Shown here in pieces: positions 52,901-61,824 of a stretch of DNA of 64,000 nt. Source of the DNA: JAKALD01 sp963817785 (GTDB taxonomy: Bacteria; Pseudomonadota; Gammaproteobacteria; Burkholderiales; SG8-39); assembly GCA_963817785.1 (NCBI GenBank), contig CAWFPL010000008.1, positions 1,488,001 to 1,552,000 on the forward strand, read 5' to 3'. The notes under the pieces were generated by a model that searched no databases, had not been told where the DNA came from, and worked only from the letters and a program-made list of their open reading frames with translations. Position numbers and translations under genes: made by a program. Numbering within the stretch: position 1 is the stretch's first letter; each line of letters starts with the position of its first letter.

Positions 52901-53500
52901 CGAGAGGGCAAAGCCGAAGAGCCCGAAATCGAGGTACTCCTGGACCGACGCCGGGTTCAAGACCGGAATCATCGCGGCCACGAAGATCTGCTCGCTCTGA
53001 TGCGCGATCCACGAGGAGCTGGCACCGTGGTCGTCGCCCGCAACGACCAGCACGCCGCCATGCGGTGAGGTTCCGGCCGAGTTGGCATGTTTCAGTACGT
53101 CGGTCGAACGATCGACACCGAAGCCCTTGCCATACCAGATGCCGAAGACGCCATCGACCTTGGCGCCAGGGAACATACCGACCTGCTGGCTGCCCCACAC
53201 AGCGGTTGCGGCGAGATCTTCGTTGACGCCTGGCTGGAAGTGGATGTCGTGCTGCGCCAGGAGGTGTCCCGCCTCCCATAGCGCCTTGTCGTAGATCCCT
53301 AACGGAGAGCCTCGATAACCCGAGATGAACCCGCCCGTATTGAGCCCGGCAGCCCGGTCGCGCTCGCGCTGCGTGATCGGCAGCCGAACCAAAGCCTGAG
53401 TCCCGGACAGAAAGATCCGGCCCGATGTGGCCTTGTATTTGTCTTCGAGCGTTACTTCGGCAAGGGCCACCGCAGCCTCCGCGCAATGCTCATCGCTCAC
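49988..53500 (-). CDS. Fused indolepyruvate:ferredoxin oxidoreductase-type 2-oxoacid oxidoreductase
   Basis: A 1170-residue single-chain 2-oxoacid oxidoreductase. The N-terminal part is the pyrimidine-binding domain (GFISGYRGSPLGIYD). The thiamine-diphosphate domain has CSGCPHNNST and GIGCHTMV. An iron-sulfur segment has two cysteine groups (CEGCGDCSEESNC and SNCNKDFSCVKGFC). The end is the gamma domain (GIGGTGVITIAALLGMAAHLEG). It turns aryl or branched 2-oxoacids into acyl-CoA, CO2 and reduced ferredoxin in the cytosol. It lies between an enoyl-CoA hydratase-like gene (15-base gap) and the binding-protein genes. The start GTG 53500 lacks a clear ribosome site. Confidence 0.9.
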   Translation of the reverse strand: MSDEHCAEAAVALAEVTLEDKYKATSGRIFLSGTQALVRLPITQRERDRAAGLNTGGFISGYRGSPLGIYDKALWEAGHLLAQHDIHFQPGVNEDLAATAVWGSQQVGMFPGAKVDGVFGIWYGKGFGVDRSTDVLKHANSAGTSPHGGVLVVAGDDHGASSSWIAHQSEQIFVAAMIPVLNPASVQEYLDFGLFGFALSRFSGCWVGFKAISETLGSSASVFADPRRVEITAPRDFEMPPGGLNIRWPDLAPEAERRLHGPKMAAVAAFARANRIDRVIIDSRNPRLGIVTTGKAYLDVRQALADLGLDDGATSALGIRLYKVGLSWPLEVTGALRFAEGLADVLVVEEKRGFVEDQLVRLLYNMDAARRPSVVGKQVENGAPLLPTTGELTPAIVARAIVQRLKRLGEDAPRLSQRLSRMQSFERLLEAPPAKIQRTASFCSGCPHNNSTRVPEGSRAMAGIGCHTMVLRIPARNTKMITQMGGEGANWIGQAPFTSESHVFQNLGDGTYSHSGLLAIRAAVAAGVNITYKILFNDAVAMTGGQPVEGQLTVPQITQQVLAEGATRVVVVTDEPGKYPRHAGFPPGMQIRHRDQLDQVQRELREIAGVTALVYDQTCAAEKRRRRKRGLYPDPPKRVFINDAVCEGCGDCSEESNCISVTPLETELGRKRQISQSNCNKDFSCVKGFCPSFVTVYGGTVRKLGQPAVEMSEDPFVALPLPPSRPLVEPYAILITGIGGTGVITIAALLGMAAHLEGKGCTVLDFTGVAQKNGAVMSHLRLAARPEELHAVRIAAGGADLVLGCDMVVAVSPQALSRIQSGVTNAVINSYLQPTAAFALNPDMDFEAPAMQRTLQDAVGDAEADFVDGTEFATALMGDGIATNLFMLGYAFQKGLVPLSLAAIERAIELNEVAVDSNKRTFAWGRLTAHDRARVANLVHPVLSEETPKLQSVAEIIERSANLLTDYQDAAYARRYQDTLASVEEAEKARAAGRTGFTEAVAHNLYRLMAYKDEYEVARLYTNGAFLKRLHQQFAGDFRLEFHLAPPLFARRDPETGKLQKRAFGPWVFSAFKVLARLRGLRGSFLDIFGHTAERRMERRLIAEYEAEVRELAAALTPYNHALAVEIARLPEQIRGFGHIKDKNLHKAKEHESELLAAFRGHAPTASAMQ

Positions 53501-53515
53501 AGCCGCGACGCGACT

Positions 53516-54268
53516 TCACGCGCTGGATTTTCTCTTTAGGAACGCAGCAAGGCGTTCCGCCGTATCAGGGCCGCGTCCCGGGCTTCGATAGACTTCGTAC
53601 GCGAGGCCGGCAGCCAACGGCATGCCGTCCGTTTCGATCAGAAGCCGCTTGTAGCGGCGATAACTGATCCAAGATTGGGCCAGAATCGCGTCGCTAAGCT
53701 TGCCAAGCTCGGCGTCGAAGACATCGTCGGCAACGCAGATATCCGCCAGCCCCATGGCCAAGGCCTCCGCTCCGGAATAGGGCCGGCCAGTCAACAGCAT
53801 CTCGAATGCTTTGCTTTTGCCTACGCGCCGCGGCAATCGCTGGGTCATGCCCCAGATTGGCGTAAGCGCGAGCTTCGCGTGCGTATCGGTGAACTTCGCG
53901 GACTCAGAAGCGAAGATCAAATCGCCGGCCAAAGCAAGCTCGAGCGCTCCGGTGTAACAGTGCCCACGCACAGCAGCGATTACAGGCTGGGGAAGATTGG
54001 CGAGCCGCTCGACGATTTCCGCAAAGAAATGCGGGCGCGGTGGCCGCTCGCCGGCAGCGATGTCGGCGACGTCGTGCCCGGAGGAAAAGCTCTTGCCTGC
54101 GCCACGCAGCACGACCAGCCCGATTCGCTCGGTATCCGTCGCAATGCTATCGACGTGCACCTGCAACTCGGCGAACATCTCGACGCTCAGCGCGTTCAGC
54201 CGCTCCGGTCGATTAAGGGTGATAGTCGCTAAGCCGTTCCTGTCTTCGCGAAGCACGAGAGCAGACAC
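53516..54268 (-). CDS. Enoyl-CoA hydratase/isomerase-family protein with altered active site
   Basis: A 250-residue crotonase-fold protein. ATITLNRPERLNALS opens it, and the oxyanion-hole parts are GAGKSFSSGHDV and GHCYTGALELALAGD. The first catalytic glutamate (E144 in rat hydratase) is kept in ALELAL. By alignment from TQRLPRRVG, the second glutamate (E164) is replaced by histidine in TDTHAKL. So it is probably not a standard hydratase and may be an isomerase, hydrolase or dehalogenase-type member. GTG 54268 is chosen because GAGGAGGG lies before it; the longer frame is not coding. Confidence 0.82.
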   Translation of the reverse strand: MSALVLREDRNGLATITLNRPERLNALSVEMFAELQVHVDSIATDTERIGLVVLRGAGKSFSSGHDVADIAAGERPPRPHFFAEIVERLANLPQPVIAAVRGHCYTGALELALAGDLIFASESAKFTDTHAKLALTPIWGMTQRLPRRVGKSKAFEMLLTGRPYSGAEALAMGLADICVADDVFDAELGKLSDAILAQSWISYRRYKRLLIETDGMPLAAGLAYEVYRSPGRGPDTAERLAAFLKRKSSA

Positions 54269-54463
54269 TTGATTACCCTCCTCTAGAACTGTTCGGTTCA
54301 GCGTCGCAGCGCTGCCGCAGAAGGAGCGCGGCGTAGCCCGCGGCCTTGCTTGGCCAGCTTGCTCTTCTCGACGTCGAACGAAGTGCGCTGTGCTATCGCA
54401 GATGTGCCAGCGCTGCCCAAGGTCGACCGGCTCCATCCCGCATCGGCCGCGGTCGTCCCGGAT

Positions 54464-54499
54464 AGTTCATATATGTGGCCTTAGCTACCAGTATGAACT
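54464..54499. promoter_or_regulatory. Inverted repeat upstream of the oxidoreductase operon
   Basis: AGTTCATA at 54464-54471 and TATGAACT at 54492-54499 form a perfect 8-bp dyad with a 20-base gap. It lies between the IclR gene and the hydratase-like gene, about 200 bases before the latter. It may be an operator for the IclR protein. Confidence 0.4.
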
Positions 54500-54553
54500 C
54501 GTTGGGCGCGCGCGTCACCCCCCGACCCTTCACGCGTCGAGGAGCTGTTTGCT

Positions 54554-55330
54554 CTAGGTCAATTTTTCTGGAAGTTCTTGCTCTAGCGCGGCCGCGGCCG
54601 CCTTCAGCTCACGCACGCAGAGCGCGCGCACCACGTGCGAATAGCGGATCCGCGGTATCGCAACGTTGAAGGCCCCGATCGGATAGCCGTCCTGCCGCCG
54701 AACAACTGCCGCAATAGCCATGACGCCAAGCATATGTTCACCGTGCGAATACGCGACGCCTTCGCGCGCAGCCTTGGCGAGCTGGCGGCGCAGTTCCGTA
54801 ATGGTTTTCACGGTCGCTTCGGTACGCGGCACCAGGCGCACGCTCGCCAGATAGCGCTCGCGCTCGCCCTCCGGAAGCGCTGCCAGCACGGCCTTTCCCC
54901 CGGATGAGGAGTAAAGAAGGAAACGGGTCCCCGGCGTCATGCGATACGTCAGCACTTGCGGCGAATCCACACCGCACACCCGCTCGAGATAATCCCCGCG
55001 GAACAGATTGAAGGAGGACGACTCATGAGTCGCCGCCGTGAGCCTCTCGAGGATCGGCCGCGAGAGCGAAACGATGTCGGCCCCCTTGTTTGCCCGTCGC
55101 AAGAGCGCGAAGAACGAAGGGCCAAGCTCGTAGCTGTTGGAGCCGGGAGCAAGCGCGACGTAACCCTTTCCCGCCAAATTCCGCAGGAGTTGGGTCAGGC
55201 TGCTCTTTGGAATCCGGAGGATACGTGCGATCTCGGTATGCGAAAGCGCCCTGCCTTTGGAGCTAAGCAGCTCCAGGAGATCGAGCACACGATCCGCCGA
55301 CTTGATCGAAACGGTCCGTTCACTAGGCAT
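54554..55330 (-). CDS. IclR-family transcriptional regulator
   Basis: A 258-residue regulator. The N-terminal winged helix-turn-helix (SADRVLDLLELLSSKGRALSHTEIARIL, split, and PKSSLTQLLRNL) occupies residues ~8-65. The effector domain follows (GKAVLAALPEGERERYL and VAYSHGEHMLGVMAIAAVV). IclR proteins answer to small organic acids and can activate or repress catabolic operons. It sits directly upstream of the hydratase-oxidoreductase-transport run on the same strand, so it probably controls it. Confidence 0.9.
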   Translation of the reverse strand: MPSERTVSIKSADRVLDLLELLSSKGRALSHTEIARILRIPKSSLTQLLRNLAGKGYVALAPGSNSYELGPSFFALLRRANKGADIVSLSRPILERLTAATHESSSFNLFRGDYLERVCGVDSPQVLTYRMTPGTRFLLYSSSGGKAVLAALPEGERERYLASVRLVPRTEATVKTITELRRQLAKAAREGVAYSHGEHMLGVMAIAAVVRRQDGYPIGAFNVAIPRIRYSHVVRALCVRELKAAAAALEQELPEKLT

Positions 55331-55572
55331 TGATATACATCGACCTCATGGCTGCGCCGCTCCATCGGGTCCGTCGAGTATGGGCTCGTGAACTAGACGA
55401 AAGCGCAGCGCTTGCGTGGTCTTCCAAGACGGCCCTCGATTCGTCTACCGGGGCAAATGCGGACGATTCAGGCCCGCTCTGCCATTGCGGCAGCCGTTGC
55501 GCAAAGGAGAGATGCATGGTCCCGCTACTCGGCTCAACCCCCGGGGGAGGGCCAGTTCCCCGCGAACCGGTC

Positions 55573-56532
55573 CTAAGCGGGCCCCGCTGCAACGGCGAGC
55601 AGGCGTGGCGCCATCTCCAGCGCAAAACGATATTCAGCTTCCAGACGCTTGACCAGCTCGGACACCGGCAGCACCTCGGTGATCGATCCCACGCCCTGGC
55701 CGGCGGACCAGATATCTTTCCACGCCTGCGCGTGGGAATCCCCCTCCTTCTTCATCTCGATCGCGCGGGTCTGCGCCAAGTTGTCCGGGTCCAGCCCGGC
55801 AGCGGCAATGCTCTGGCGGAGGAAGCTCGCCGCAACGCCCGTAATGGCGGGGGTATAAATGATGTCGGCGGCCTTGGCCTCGACCACCATGGCCTTATAG
55901 GTGTCGCTCACCACACTCTCGCGACTGGCGAGGAAGCGGGTTCCCATGTATACGAGGTCGGCGCCCATCAGCCGGGCGGCGGCGACCTGTGCGCCGCCCG
56001 AGATGGCGCCAGCCAACACAATCGTGCCGCCGAACATGGCTCGGATTTCCGGGATCAGGGCGAACGGGCTGAGCGCCCCGCCATGACCGCCTGCACCGGC
56101 GCAAACCAGGACAAGGCCGTCAACCCCGGCCGCGACCGCCTTCTCGGCATGGCGCGCGCCCACCACGTCGTGGAACACCCGACCGCCATAGGAATGAACG
56201 GCTTCCACCACGTCGCGCACGGCCCCAAGGGAAGTGACCACCAGCGGCACGCGGTGACCAACCACCTGCTCCAAGTCCGCCGCAACCCGCGGATTGGTGC
56301 GGTGGACGATCAAGTTGACCCCGTATGGGGCGTCATCCGGCTTCAGGCGCGCCTCGATGTCTTCCAGCCATTGAGCGAAGCCTTCGCTGGTGCGCTGATT
56401 GAGTGCCGGGAAGCATCCCAGAATGCCCGCTTGGCAGCAGGCCACGACGAGGTCGGGACCCGACGCCAGAAACATGGGGGCCGCAATCACCGGTAGGCGT
56501 AGCCTACCTGCGAACGACGGAGCCTTAGACAT
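55573..56532 (-). CDS. Nitronate monooxygenase-family FMN enzyme
   Basis: A 319-residue TIM-barrel flavoprotein of the 2-nitropropane dioxygenase family. RLPVIAAPMFLASGPDLVVACCQAG (split) opens the barrel, VCAGAGGHGG holds the phosphate-binding glycines and the catalytic histidine region, and LAGAISGGAQVAAARLMGADLVYMGTRF completes the FMN site. Family members oxidise alkyl nitronates or act as quinone or enoyl reductases; the substrate is unknown. It is upstream of the IclR gene on the same strand with 242 bases between, and divergent from the VOC-family gene. Confidence 0.88.
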   Translation of the reverse strand: MSKAPSFAGRLRLPVIAAPMFLASGPDLVVACCQAGILGCFPALNQRTSEGFAQWLEDIEARLKPDDAPYGVNLIVHRTNPRVAADLEQVVGHRVPLVVTSLGAVRDVVEAVHSYGGRVFHDVVGARHAEKAVAAGVDGLVLVCAGAGGHGGALSPFALIPEIRAMFGGTIVLAGAISGGAQVAAARLMGADLVYMGTRFLASRESVVSDTYKAMVVEAKAADIIYTPAITGVAASFLRQSIAAAGLDPDNLAQTRAIEMKKEGDSHAQAWKDIWSAGQGVGSITEVLPVSELVKRLEAEYRFALEMAPRLLAVAAGPA

Positions 56533-56791
56533 GCGGGCGACCTCCTGTTCGGATCATCTTATGCCAATCCATGATTTTCAAGCATACCCCAAGCGCATTG
56601 GAGCGGAGCCGCGGCGACGCGGACAAGAATTGACGCGCGCCAACAATCTCCTCGGAAAGCTAATCGCCGCACAGGCGACGGCGCATCATATGCTGCCGCT
56701 GGAGACGGGATCGTGGTCGAGCTTGCTCGGCGTTTGCGGAACGGCGCAAATCTTCCACTGTCCGCCAGGTCACTGAAGAGAGGGAGACAAA

Positions 56792-57586
56792 ATGGCCGGA
56801 TTTCTTTGGCTGCGCCAGATATGCCTGGTAGCCCGCGTCCTGGCGCCTGTAGAGGCCGCGCTCGGTGAGGTCTTCCGCATCAACGCCTGCTATCGGGAAA
56901 ATCTCTTCGGCGGGAAATTCGGCCTCCACAATGTCATTTTCCCGATCAATGGCGCGTTTCTTGAGGTGATCAGCCTTCACCCGGGCGTCGATCCGAAGAA
57001 TACTCCGGCAGGACGCTATCTAGAGCGGCGCAAGGGCGATGGCGGTTACATGGTGATTTTGGAATGCAACGACGTTGATCGCCGCGAAAAACATATGAAC
57101 ACACTCGGCGTGAGGATTGTTCTCCACCCTAAGCACGACGTCTTCAACGAGATACAACTGCATCCGAGCGATACCGGCGGGGCCCTGATTGCGATTAACG
57201 AAACCGCCGGACGCCAAGGTTTCGAGGGCCCTTATTCCCCTGCAGGGCCGGAATGGTGGCTCAAGGCGACACCAAGCGACCTAACTAGTGCCATTCTTGC
57301 TGCCGAACTGCAGAGTCCTGATCCCGAGGCTCTAGCAGCCAAATGGGGAGCGGTGCTCGAGCGCGAGGTGACCAGTGGCATCGGGGGCGTTCCTACGATA
57401 CTTCTCGAAATCGGCAGTTTACGTTTCGTCCCTGCACGCGACGGCCGCGGCGAAGGTCTTGGGGGCGTCGACTTAGCGATTACAAATCGAGAGCGCGTTC
57501 TTAAGGCCGCGGTGGCGTGCGGTCTCCACACGGAGAATGACGTGGTACATATTTGCGGCACCCGTTTCTACTTGGTACAGGCCTGA
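56792..57586 (+). CDS. VOC/glyoxalase-like-domain protein
   Basis: A 264-residue protein with a VOC-type glyoxalase-like domain. LRQICLVARVLAPVEAALGEV begins the first beta-alpha-beta module, and FGLHNVIFPINGAFLEVISL contains a histidine and a glutamate at the places where the metal is held. GGYMVILECNDV and NEIQLHPSDTGGALIAINE form the next modules. The reaction (isomerase, dioxygenase or other) is not defined. A GAGGGAGAC site precedes the ATG. It is divergent from the nitronate monooxygenase gene. It is the last gene before the tRNA-Asn scar. Confidence 0.82.
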   Translation: MAGFLWLRQICLVARVLAPVEAALGEVFRINACYRENLFGGKFGLHNVIFPINGAFLEVISLHPGVDPKNTPAGRYLERRKGDGGYMVILECNDVDRREKHMNTLGVRIVLHPKHDVFNEIQLHPSDTGGALIAINETAGRQGFEGPYSPAGPEWWLKATPSDLTSAILAAELQSPDPEALAAKWGAVLEREVTSGIGGVPTILLEIGSLRFVPARDGRGEGLGGVDLAITNRERVLKAAVACGLHTENDVVHICGTRFYLVQA

Positions 57587-57899
57587 TCCGTCTGGCACAG
57601 CCCGGCTCTTGAGGCTGCACCTGTTTGGGCTTCCCCCGCTTTTCCGGGCACTACACCCAACCCTCTGACGGCCGCATCGGTCGGCACTCGAGTCAAGAAG
57701 CCTAGGCGCTGCGTGGAGTCGGCAGTTCACGATTGCTGTGCCAATCTTTCTGGTAGAGTTCAATCGTCCAACTCTGTCCAACTCCTGTCCAAAAAGGCTG
57801 GCGAATTGAACGGATTTGTGGCGGGGAGTCGCGCGTTGTTGCGCGATAACTTGTTATATCTTTTGGAAGTCGGGTGAGCGACGCGGTGTTCGAAACTCC
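57587..57899. other. Stretch before the att scar, no gene seen
   Basis: About 310 bases with lower GC than the core genome. The open frame that reads toward RVGLEPTTCGLTG on the minus strand is the well-known false protein made by tRNA antisense. Nothing else supported. Confidence 0.4.
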
Positions 57900-57944
57900 C
57901 TGTTAATCCGCAGGTCGTAGGTTCGAGCCCTACTCGGGGAGCCA
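57900..57944 (+). other. 3' fragment of tRNA-Asn (attachment-site scar)
   Basis: CTGTTAATCCGCAG (anticodon loop with GTT and its 3' stem), the T-arm with GGTTCGAGCC, and the acceptor 3' strand CTCGGGGAGCCA are all present, as in tRNA-Asn. The 5' half (acceptor 5' strand, D arm and 5' anticodon stem) is missing. Such 3' tRNA halves are left or duplicated by integrating elements. An integrase remnant starts just after it. Confidence 0.75.
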
Positions 57945-57970
57945 CTTCAGTTCAAAGGCTTAGCAATGCG

Positions 57971-58204
57971 CTAGGCCTTCTTCGTTTTTCCCACCGTAGC
58001 GAAAACGTAGCTCGAAAGACTCACTACGTCCGCGCTCGGCCTGTCGGACTCTATCCGCGAAGCAGCGGCGGATAAATGCTCCGTCCCAAACTTCGCGTAG
58101 CGGTCCACCATCACACGCGACTTCCAGCCGCCCAGGTCCTTCAACTCATCGGTCGACGTCCCCGCCTGCCGATGCCATGACGCCCAGGTATGCCGATTAT
58201 GCCG
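57971..58204 (-). pseudogene. Tyrosine integrase C-terminal remnant A
   Basis: The frame reads RHNRHTWASWHRQAGTST, ELKDLGGWKSRVMVDRYAKFG and an ~33-residue tail ending GKTKKA. This is the C-terminal catalytic part (box II arginine, the histidine/tryptophan region and the tyrosine in DRYAKF) of a phage/ICE-type integrase. The N-terminal and core domains, including the first catalytic arginine, are absent. It points toward the tRNA-Asn fragment, as a functional integrase next to its att site often does. Confidence 0.8.
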
Positions 58205-58216
58205 ATATCGGCATAA
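58197..58216. repeat. Perfect 20-bp palindrome at the integrase junction
   Basis: TTATGCCGATATCGGCATAA reads the same on both strands. It is centred between 58206 and 58207, exactly where the two opposed integrase remnants meet. Confidence 0.85.
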
Positions 58217-58429
58217 GCGCCACACCTGGGCAAGCTGGCACGTTCAGCTAGGCACACCGCTTTACGTGCTGAAAGAGCTTGGAGGGTGGCAAACGCTTGA
58301 GATGGTGAACCGTTACGCTCACCTCGCCCCGAGCATCTGAAGGCTCATGCAGAGCGGCTTAGCCTCGGCGTTGGTGCCACGTCACAAATACGGCACAGTG
58401 GCGAAGCGTCGGAAGCAAGCGCAGTCTGA
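58209..58429 (+). pseudogene. Tyrosine integrase C-terminal remnant B, frameshifted
   Basis: The plus strand reads RHKRHTWASWHVQLGTPL, YVLKELGGWQTLEMVNRYAHLAP and then TGA. If one base is restored (CCGAGC read as CCGGAGC near 58330) the frame goes on with EHLKAHAERLSLG and ends at 58429. The tyrosine in VNRYAHL is present. It differs in sequence from remnant A, so it comes from another integrase. The N-terminal part is missing. It is dead. Confidence 0.78.
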
Positions 58430-58444
58430 GTAAGTAGTTGAAAA

Positions 58445-58535
<91 letters not shown>

Positions 58536-58591
58536 GCGTCGCGGGCGGCTGCACTGCGCGCGAGGCGGCGGATTTTATCACGCACCGCTGC

Positions 58592-59871
<1,280 letters not shown>

Positions 59872-59875
<4 letters not shown>

Positions 59876-61188
59876 CGCTTTGGCTTGTCGCGCGCGGCCG
59901 CGTCCCGTCCGCGCAGGGTTTCGAGCTTTTCCCGGATCCTCGCCTCCAGCCCGCGGTCGGTCGGCTGGTACCACTCGACCGGCGGCATGCCTTCCGGGAA
60001 ATAGTCCTCGCCCGCAGCGTAGGCGTCCGCCTCCTCGTGGGCATAGCGGTAGCCGCGGCCGTAGCCGAGCTCCTTCATCAGGCGCGTCGGGGCATTGCGC
60101 AGGTGCATCGGCACCGGCCGCGTCCCGTCCTGTGCGACGAAGGCGCGGGCCGCATTATAGGCCGTGTACGCCGCGTTCGATTTCGCCGCACAGGCCATGT
60201 AGAGCACGGCCTCGGCGAGCGCGAGCTCGCCCTCCGGCGTGCCGAGCCGCTCGTAGGTCTCGCACGCGTCGAGCGCCAGGCGCAAGGCGCGCGGATCGGC
60301 CAGTCCGATGTCCTCGGTCGCCATGCGCACGATGCGCCGCCCCAGGTACAACGGCTCCGCGCCGCCGTCGAGCATGCGCACCAGCCAGTAGAGGGCGGCG
60401 TCGGGATCCGAGCCGCGCACCGACTTGTGCAGCGCGGAGATCTGGTCGTAAAACTGCTCGCCGCCCTTGTCGAAACGCCGCAGGTTGCGGGCGAGCGTCT
60501 GCTCGACGAAAGCGCCGTCGATCGCCGTCGCCTGCGCCGCCTTCGCCGCCGTGCCGAGGATCTCCAGGGCATTGAGCAGGCGCCGCGCGTCGCCGTCCGC
60601 GAAGCCCACCAGCCGCGCGCGCGCGTCGGTGTCGAGCGCAACCCCGGGCAAGGCCTTCGGGGCGGCGCGCCCGCACAGCTCGCCCAGCTCCTCGGGCGAC
60701 AGGCTCTCCAGCACGTACACCGTCGCGCGCGAGAGCAGCGCGCTGTTGACCTCGAACGACGGATTCTCGGTGGTGGCGCCGATGAAGGTCACCAACCCGC
60801 GCTCGACGTAGGGCAGGAACGCGTCCTGCTGCGCCTTGTTGAAGCGGTGCACCTCGTCGACGAACAGGATGGTGCGCCGCCCGCGCGCGAGGTTCGCCTC
60901 GGCCGTCTGCACCGCATCGCGGATGTCCTTGACGCCGGACAGCACGGCGGAGAGCGCGATGAACTCGGCGTCGAAGGCATGCGCCATCAGCCGCGCCAGC
61001 GTGGTCTTGCCCACGCCCGGCGGTCCCCACAGGATCATCGAGTGCGGCGTGCGCGACTCGAACGCGAGCCGCAACGGCTTGCCCGGTCCGAGCAGGTGGC
61101 GCTGGCCGACGACCTGGTCGATCGACTGCGGGCGCAGCGCCTCGGCGAGCGGCGCCGCGGGCGCCGGGGTGCCGAACAGGTCGGACAT
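59872..61188 (-). CDS. rarA: Replication-associated recombination protein A (RarA/MgsA)
   Basis: A 438-residue AAA+ ATPase related to clamp loaders. Walker A is GPPGVGKTTLARLMA, Walker B LFVDEVHRFNKAQQD, sensor 1 GATTENPSFEV, followed by the MgsA carboxyl domain (YARGYRYAHEE-like end). It acts at stalled forks together with SSB. The gene lies between lolA (12-base gap) and serS (overlap), the order usual in betaproteobacteria. Confidence 0.95.
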
Positions 61189-61200
61189 GGCCGCCTTCGT

Positions 61201-61824
61201 CTACCCGCTCCCGAGCACGTCGGCGCCTTTGGGCGGCACGAAGTGAAACACGCCGGCATCGACCCGCACGTTGCGCTGCAGGTCGGTGAAGCGCAGCTCG
61301 GTCCTCTGGCCGAAGTGATCCACCAGCTCCATCGCCTCGATGCCGCCCGCGCCGAAGCCGATGCGGATGCGATCGAACCCGGCCTCGGTGTCGCGCGGCT
61401 CGGCCTGCAGCCACTCCAGGCCGTCCTTGTCGCCGGCGTCGCTCAGCACGAACGCCTGTTCGACCTCCGCATCCCCGGCGAGCAGCGCCGCCGGAGTCGA
61501 GCCGAGCGCCTTCGCCATGCGCCGCACCGTCACCTGGTTGAGGTCCTGATCGTAGATCCAGACCCGCGTTCCGTCGCCCACGATGAGCTGCGGATAGGGC
61601 TTGGCGTAGACCCAGCGGAAGCGGCCCGGGCGCACGAACACGAAGTGGCCGCTCGATTGCTGCACCAGGGCGCCATTGCGGTCGTAGACCTTCTGCGTGA
61701 AATCGGCGCGCGCCGAGTGAGTGGTCGCCACGTAGGCGTGAAAGCGCTCGAGGCTCGAGGCGCGCGCGCCGAATGCCGCGGCGAGCGCCAGCGCGGCGAG
61801 CAGCCCGCGCATCGCGCCGTTCAT
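61201..61824 (-). CDS. lolA: Outer-membrane lipoprotein carrier protein LolA
   Basis: A 207-residue periplasmic chaperone that ferries lipoproteins from LolCDE to LolB. The signal peptide (LLAALALAAAFGARA) is followed by SLERFHAYVATTHSARADFTQ and FVFVRPGRFRWVYAKPYPQLIVGDG (split), the LolA beta-sheet block. ATG 61824 overlaps the ftsK stop (ATGA). An alternative ATG at 61812 would still leave a good signal peptide. Confidence 0.93.
   Translation of the reverse strand: MNGAMRGLLAALALAAAFGARASSLERFHAYVATTHSARADFTQKVYDRNGALVQQSSGHFVFVRPGRFRWVYAKPYPQLIVGDGTRVWIYDQDLNQVTVRRMAKALGSTPAALLAGDAEVEQAFVLSDAGDKDGLEWLQAEPRDTEAGFDRIRIGFGAGGIEAMELVDHFGQRTELRFTDLQRNVRVDAGVFHFVPPKGADVLGSG

Noticed and set aside
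57900..57944. Functional tRNA-Asn gene
   Set aside because: The 5' half (acceptor strand, D arm, 5' anticodon stem) is absent: GAAACTCC stands where the anticodon stem should be.
57760..57945. Minus-strand frame reading RVGLEPTTCGLTG
   Set aside because: This is the usual false protein produced by the antisense of tRNA DNA; the DNA is the tRNA-Asn fragment.
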